Assembly (NCBI GenBank): GCA_017893485.1
Contig: CM030362.1
Location: 262,808,255 to 262,872,254 of the forward strand
Source of the DNA: Hemerocallis citrina
Lineage: Eukaryota > Streptophyta > Magnoliopsida > Asparagales > Asphodelaceae
Direction of reading: 5' to 3'
Length of the DNA stretch: 64,000 nt
How positions within the stretch are numbered: position 1 is the first letter of the stretch; every line of letters begins with the position of its first letter. Below, one piece after another: positions 59,198-64,000 of the stretch. The position numbers were made by a program, and so were the translations under genes. The notes under the pieces were generated by a model that saw nothing but the letters and a program-made list of their open reading frames with translations, ran no database searches and was not told the origin of the DNA.

Positions 59198-61171
59198 TAC
59201 TTCAATTCATAAAAGATCTATTTCTAAAATTGCATGTGCTCTAATTTCTGCAAAGCTCATCTCCTATAACCTGCATAGGCTTACTTCAATGAAAAGGGGA
59301 TTTTCTCTGTATCTATATATGTTGTATATGTACACAAACTACATATCAGTAAAAAAAAGGAAATTTCTATATATATATATTCTATACTCACATACTTCAA
59401 TCAGTGAAGAGGGGTTTTTCTTCTACATCCTGAGTATGCTTAGTCTCAGTGAAGGGACTTCTACACCTTATATATATAACCTGTGTAACTTCAACTCGGT
59501 AAAGAAATCATATACACACAAATACACACTCTTACTAAATCAGAGGACCTCCTACACATATATATACATACCAATATACAAGCAATATGAGTGAATGAAT
59601 TTCTGTGAGTAAGTTAACACTAATATATAAAATGAAAGTTTTATTTTGTGTTGATGGTTGAGTTGTGAATCTCTAAGACTTGAGTGGGAGTCCTTTGAAC
59701 CGGCAGATGAGATTTTGTTGATTTAGACCAGTTGGGACTTGGGGTTGTTATTATGAAATTAAGTCCGGCAGGATACACTAACTCTAGAGATGAGAATTTT
59801 GTGTTCTTTTAATAATAACCAACTTAAGGACAGACACTAGTGGAGATGTGATGGAACTTGGGAAATGTAAGTATATGCTCTTGGTTTTGTTAGTCCAACG
59901 GATGCGTTCCAGGACTGTTTGTTGTTCTGTCTCGAGAGGACATTTGTATGTTCGCGTGTCGAGGGTCTGCAGGCCTATTTACGGAGCATGCAGGGTGCAT
60001 TTGCGTGTCGAGGTTCGGCGGGCCTATTCACGGAATGTACCTGGTGTATCTGCACGTCGAAGCCCTCGCAAGCCTATTCGTGTGGTACACAGTTGAGAGG
60101 TAATTCTCCGGTTTTAGAGCTATTCTTACATGATGCTTGCACGTCGAGGGCTGTAATGTCTATTCGCGGAGTATTCTGAATCTTGTTTCCATCACCGTAG
60201 TAGAATTAGTTGCATAACGAGGGATTTAACCCAATAAAATGGAGATCGTTAAGGGCTTGCACTGGACCTATGTATTGTGGGATACATAGAATCCGACAAG
60301 TATGCATTAGAGAGTCAGCATGTAGCAATTGTGTTTTCTTGACTTGGTGTTATGCATGTTTGTTTTTTGTTTTCCTACACTTGACACTTAGTCTAGTTTC
60401 ACTTGTTGTTTTCATACTCTACTATTTACTATCTTATATTCCTTGATGTTTTCATCCTTTACTTATTGTTATTTCTCATTTCATTTATTCTTGTTGTTAA
60501 TACATGTTGTTGATGACTCTATGCCTTATGCTTTATTTATGTTGTTTTCTTTTAGTGTCACTCACACCGTTATGGCTGACCCTTGTAGTTTTGGGGGTTA
60601 GGGTTATCTCTAGCCTCATGTTTTACAGGTAAGTACCTTTAGCATTGGGATTGGATGCATGAGATAGATTGATGTTGTGGCTTATGTAAATTGTAAAAGA
60701 AAGTGTTGTAAAAGAAAGATTGTAATTCAAGGTGTTTTGTATTCCATTGTGTTTTGTAAACAAGTGATGTAATAGAAGTTGAAATAAAAATTATGTGTGT
60801 TTTTAGCTATGTTTACTATTGTAGTTGAAGTTGATGCTGGGAATTGTGCCACATATTTTTGAGATATCATATTGGAAATTCGGGGCGCTACAAAGCATGC
60901 CGCTAGCGTTTATCCTCAGCAAGGATCAAAATCACCATGAGATTCATAGTTTCATTACTAATAGCTTCCTTGTTCGTAGACAAAGTTGATTCGGAATTTC
61001 ATTCATTCTAAGCATAACTTTAATCCATGTGCTTCATATTAGTCTGGAGTTCGCTCCCAGCAATATAGCCATCACTACCCTATCACGTCAATCCCACTAG
61101 CCTCTTATCCATTCTCGTTCGATTGTTGTGGGGGAGCAAGTCAAGAGTAATAGAAAAACTCACATTAGGTT

Positions 61172-61243
61172 TAGGGATAATCAGGCTCGAACTGCTGACT
61201 TCCACCACATCAAGGTGACACTCTACTGCTGAGTTATATCCTT
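61172..61243 (-). pseudogene. trnV-GAC: Plastid trnV-GAC, nuclear copy with altered anticodon
   Basis: All 72 nt are recognisable on the minus strand (GGATATAACTCAGCAGTAGA... to GAGCCTGATTATCCCTA). The anticodon loop reads TTGATGT where the plastid gene has TTGACGT, so GAC has become GAU; the first base pairs are also changed. It is a decayed copy upstream of rrn16. Confidence 0.92.
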
Positions 61244-61647
61244 TCACGGCCCCATCGAGAAATAGAACTAACTAATTCTAAGGCAAAGGATTGAGAAACT
61301 CAATGCCACTATTCCAGAACAACTTGGACCCGGGCCTTCTTTTCGCACTATTATGGATAGTCAATTTTTGCACTATTATGGATAGTCAATAAAATAGTAA
61401 AATAATGGGAAAAACTGGATTCCATTGTCAACTGCTACTACCGGAAATTGGATTGACTACGGATTCGAGCCATAGCACATGGTTTCATAAAATCTGTATG
61501 ATTTTTCCAAACTAAATCGAGCAGGTTTACCATGAAGAAGATTTTTTCCTGCATGTTCTATTTTATACTGGTAGGAGAAGAACCCGACTCGGTATTGTTA
61601 AAATTAAAAAGAGGGGAAGCAGAACAAGTAAAGATGATATGGATCTC
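61244..61647 (-). other. Plastid intergenic DNA upstream of trnV
   Basis: Matches the plastid spacer beyond trnV-GAC (CCCGGGCCTTCTT..., GAGCCATAGCACATGGTTTC, GGAGAAGAACCCGACTC) and ends at 61647 at the next LTR. No gene is expected here. Confidence 0.85.
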
Positions 61648-63531
61648 TGTAGCGCCCCGAATTTTCAATATGATATCTCAGAAATATGTGGCACAATTCC
61701 CAACATCTACCTCAATGTAATAGTAAACATAGCCAAACACAGAAAAATTTTCAACTTTTATTGCATCATTTCTTTGCAAAGCACAGCGGAAAATTAAACA
61801 CCTTGAATTACAATTCTTTTTGTTGCAACACATCCTTTTACAATTTACATAAACCACAATATAATTCTACCACATGCATCCAAATCCCAATCTATAAGTA
61901 CCTACCTGTAAAACATGAGGATAGAGATAACCCTAACCCCCAAAACTACGGGGTCAACCATAACGGTGTGAGTGACATCAAGAGAAATACAACAAGAATA
62001 AAACATAAAGAATAAAGTCATAAAAAACATATATCAACAATAATAACAATGGAATATGAAATAACAATAAATAAAACATGAAAACAACAAGTGAAACTAG
62101 ACTAAGTGTCAAGTGTAGGAAAACAGAAAACATCATGCAAAAACCAAATCAAGAAAACACAAATGCAATATGATGACTCTCTAATGCATACTTGTCGGAT
62201 TATATGTATTCCATACTACATAGGTCTGGTGCAAGACCTTATCGTTCTCCACTTTATAGTGTTAAATCCCTCGTTGTGCAACTAATCGTACTACGATGAC
62301 TACTACGAGATTTAGATAAACTGTGAGTATCTAGCCCATGCCCTGATAATTCCGGAGGTCAAACTCTATCCACAGATAATTTCGAAGACTATTTCACTCA
62401 CACCTGGGAATTTTTAAGAATACGCCACACCACAAGCTATGGTGCCTCATCACACGAATACCCCATGAGCGTCGTCTTGACCCCTAATTCCGGAGATCAA
62501 TCCGACACCGCAGGTAATTCTGGAGACGATTTCACTCACACCTCGATAATTCCGGAGATTATCTCACACCACAGATTATACTGAGGTCCATAACCCATGT
62601 TTGCACTTATTTCATCATATCAACATCTAGTGCCTGTCCTTATCTTATTAAGTTAATTAATTAATTACGAATCTCCTAGAGTTGGTGTACCCTACTGAAC
62701 TTAACTCAACTAATCAACAACAAAGCCACAACTGGCCAAACCACAAAATCTCAACTGCCGGTGTACTCGGGTCCCACTCACCCTGTAGAGACTCACAACT
62801 CAACCATCAACACAAAATCTTTTATTAAAACTCTCAATTCGATTATGAATACTCTCATATTAAGAAAACTTGTTAGAATCAACGAATCCAAATTCATTTA
62901 ACACACTCACAAATTTCAGAATTGAAATAAAGTATTAAATTTATTGAATAACTGAAAATCATATTTTGAAGTCGTAGAATATCACAAAACATCAATTTCT
63001 TCGAAAACCATATATATTTCATTTAATAAAGTCATAAATTCAATTTAAATTATGTTATGATCAAAAAAACCCTCTGTAAAATACTGTAATCTGTAGTAAA
63101 AATATCATCTAAAATAGTAGATCAATAGTCTGTAATATCGAAGAAATAATCATTCAAGAAACACGAAGAAAACTCAAGAAAACAGCCAGCAAAACTACTG
63201 ACAGTCGACCGTCGAAGACAGTAAAAAACGTGACGGTCGATCGACATGCAAAATTCCCAAAATCAATTTATTGACAGTCAACTGACCTTTCTAGTTCAAA
63301 TACTAGGCAGTCGGTCAACATGTCGAGAAAATCACAGCTTTTAATTTCATGCACATTTTTACTAATACTTCGTTAAATCTTTGTGAAGTCATAAATTTGC
63401 AAAATAAAATTCTGAGATGATCAAATATAACTTTTATAACATATAGGAGTTTATAAAACACATCAAAACCTTTTCAAGATCATAAAAGAGCAATTTTTAT
63501 AAAATCCTTCACAACAGCAAATACAAAAGTG

Positions 63532-63579
<48 letters not shown>

Positions 63580-64000
63580 TGTTCAAGCATCAGTTAAAGC
63601 ATCCAAATTTCATCAAATAGGAGTGGTAGAATGTTTATTTCAATCCAAGTATCAAAAAAAGCAAGATCCAAACGAAAACCTCACAAAAATCTCAAAAAAA
63701 TCAATTTCGGCTAAAACACCATCAGACCCAAAAATAGCAAAACCCCTCTTTCACTCAAAACTTGATCTTTCGATTCAGTAACTCCTCTTGTAATTCATTA
63801 AACACACATACAACTACTGAAAATAGTTTACTCACGAATATAAGTGGTTACAACATGCAAATAATCAAGTTTCATCCACCAAAAACATCAAGAACAGAGT
63901 ATATACATTCATACACAGCAAAGTTGAATTTTTGTTCACTTTCATGCAATAATCATCATACAATTCATAGTACATGTTCAAATCAGCAAGGTTATGAAAG
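61648..64000 (-). mobile_element. Large LTR, minus orientation, continuing past the window
   Basis: It starts TGTAGCGCCCCGAATTTTC, the reverse of the end of 6634-9907, and follows it through several blocks (62220-62260 TAGGTCTGGTGCAAGAC, and GATAATTCCGG / TCACTCACACC repeats at about 62340-62590). A degenerate CAGTCGACTG cluster lies at 63202-63320 and a TA microsatellite at 63535-63577. The other end and any element body are outside the window. Confidence 0.88.
63535..63577 (+). repeat. (TA)n microsatellite
   Basis: About 21 TA units in the LTR. Confidence 0.95.

Larger units (their letters stand above)
56213..60892 (+). mobile_element. Large solo LTR (4680 bp) inside plastid rrn16
   Basis: It begins TGTGATACCCCAGATTTTT and ends GAAATTCGGGGCGCTACA. 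AAGCA is present at 56208-56212 and 60893-60897, a perfect duplication. It shares end sequences and several internal blocks with 6634-9907 (the block AAGTCCGGCA..., the pair TGCACTGGACCTATGTA / ACATAGAATCCGACAAGTATGC). Short repeats with CGTGTCGAGGGT and CCTATTCACGGA occur at 59940-60175. A hairpin MITE is nested at 56662-57407. Confidence 0.92.
55826..60942 (-). pseudogene. rrn16: Plastid 16S rRNA 5' fragment, split by a solo LTR
   Basis: On the minus strand the gene starts at about 60942 (TCTCATGGTGATTTTGATCC, normally TCTCATGGAGAGTTCGATCC), is interrupted at 60893/56212 by a 4.7 kb LTR, and continues to about nucleotide 450 (ends near 55826). It includes the universal CTCCTACG(A)GAGGCAGCAG site near 55935. 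The 3' ~1 kb is deleted. Confidence 0.94.
50518..61647 (-). other. Nuclear plastid DNA insertion (NUPT) of the rRNA operon, split by three retroelement insertions
   Basis: About 4.9 kb of plastid inverted-repeat DNA in original order (reading the minus strand from right to left: region upstream of trnV, trnV, rrn16, trnI, trnA, rrn23). It has abundant transition substitutions, a deletion of about 1.3 kb joining rrn16 to trnI, and insertions at 53295-54812, 56213-60892 and at 61648. It ends inside rrn23 at 50518. These genes are not expressed as plastid genes from here; they are decayed copies in the nucleus. Confidence 0.95.

Noticed and set aside
59001..59198. Cysteine/valine-rich peptide
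   Set aside because: The frame comes from an (AC)n(AT)n microsatellite.

Overview
This is plant nuclear DNA from an angiosperm with a repeat-rich genome. It holds one clearly intact host gene, a seven-exon YABBY transcription factor of the FIL/YAB1 type at 14105-16000. Nearly everything else is nested transposable elements plus decayed plastid DNA. Support for a plant nucleus comes from GT-AG introns, Tat-lineage Ty3/gypsy retrotransposons, Tourist-like and hAT MITEs, a Mutator-like element and plastid sequences rich in transition changes. I cannot name the species.

Layout: 1-2718 is the 3' end of a plus-strand Tat-like element (tandem repeats, polypurine tract, LTR). 4000-5850 is the end of another LTR with its primer-binding site. 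6013-10831 is a truncated minus-strand Tat element (A) whose gag is split by a 3.3 kb solo LTR. 11600-12303 is a solo LTR. 13124-13748 is a hairpin-rich MITE just upstream of the YABBY gene. 16775-18955 is a dead pol fragment. 20266-35585 is a complete but decayed 15.3 kb minus-strand Tat element (C) with matching 5-bp target duplications; it contains a TRIM, a 3.6 kb solo LTR, a truncated LTR and a further solo LTR. 36345-36662 is a plastid psbA fragment. 37175-37758 is a second hairpin MITE. 40266-43297 is a Mutator-like element. 43725-50517 is a Tat element (D), interrupted by a nuclear plastid insertion (50518-61647: rrn23, trnA, trnI, rrn16, trnV). That insertion was itself hit by a copia-type solo LTR, a 4.7 kb solo LTR carrying a third hairpin MITE, and a minus-strand LTR running off the window.

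The most interesting patterns are these. (1) Three MITEs share short hairpins with fixed GACGG/CCGTC ends, while the inner stem sequence differs between copies and pairing is kept. (2) Both Tat elements carry spliced antisense accessory genes with their own TATA boxes, and in element C this cassette is bounded by two arrays of the same 58-bp repeat. (3) One large LTR has a cluster of the palindrome CAGTCGACTG, also present in an unrelated TRIM. (4) The Mutator-like element has terminal inverted repeats built of many CGCTAAC/GTTAGCG hairpins. Alignments were done by eye; boundaries without target duplications are approximate.
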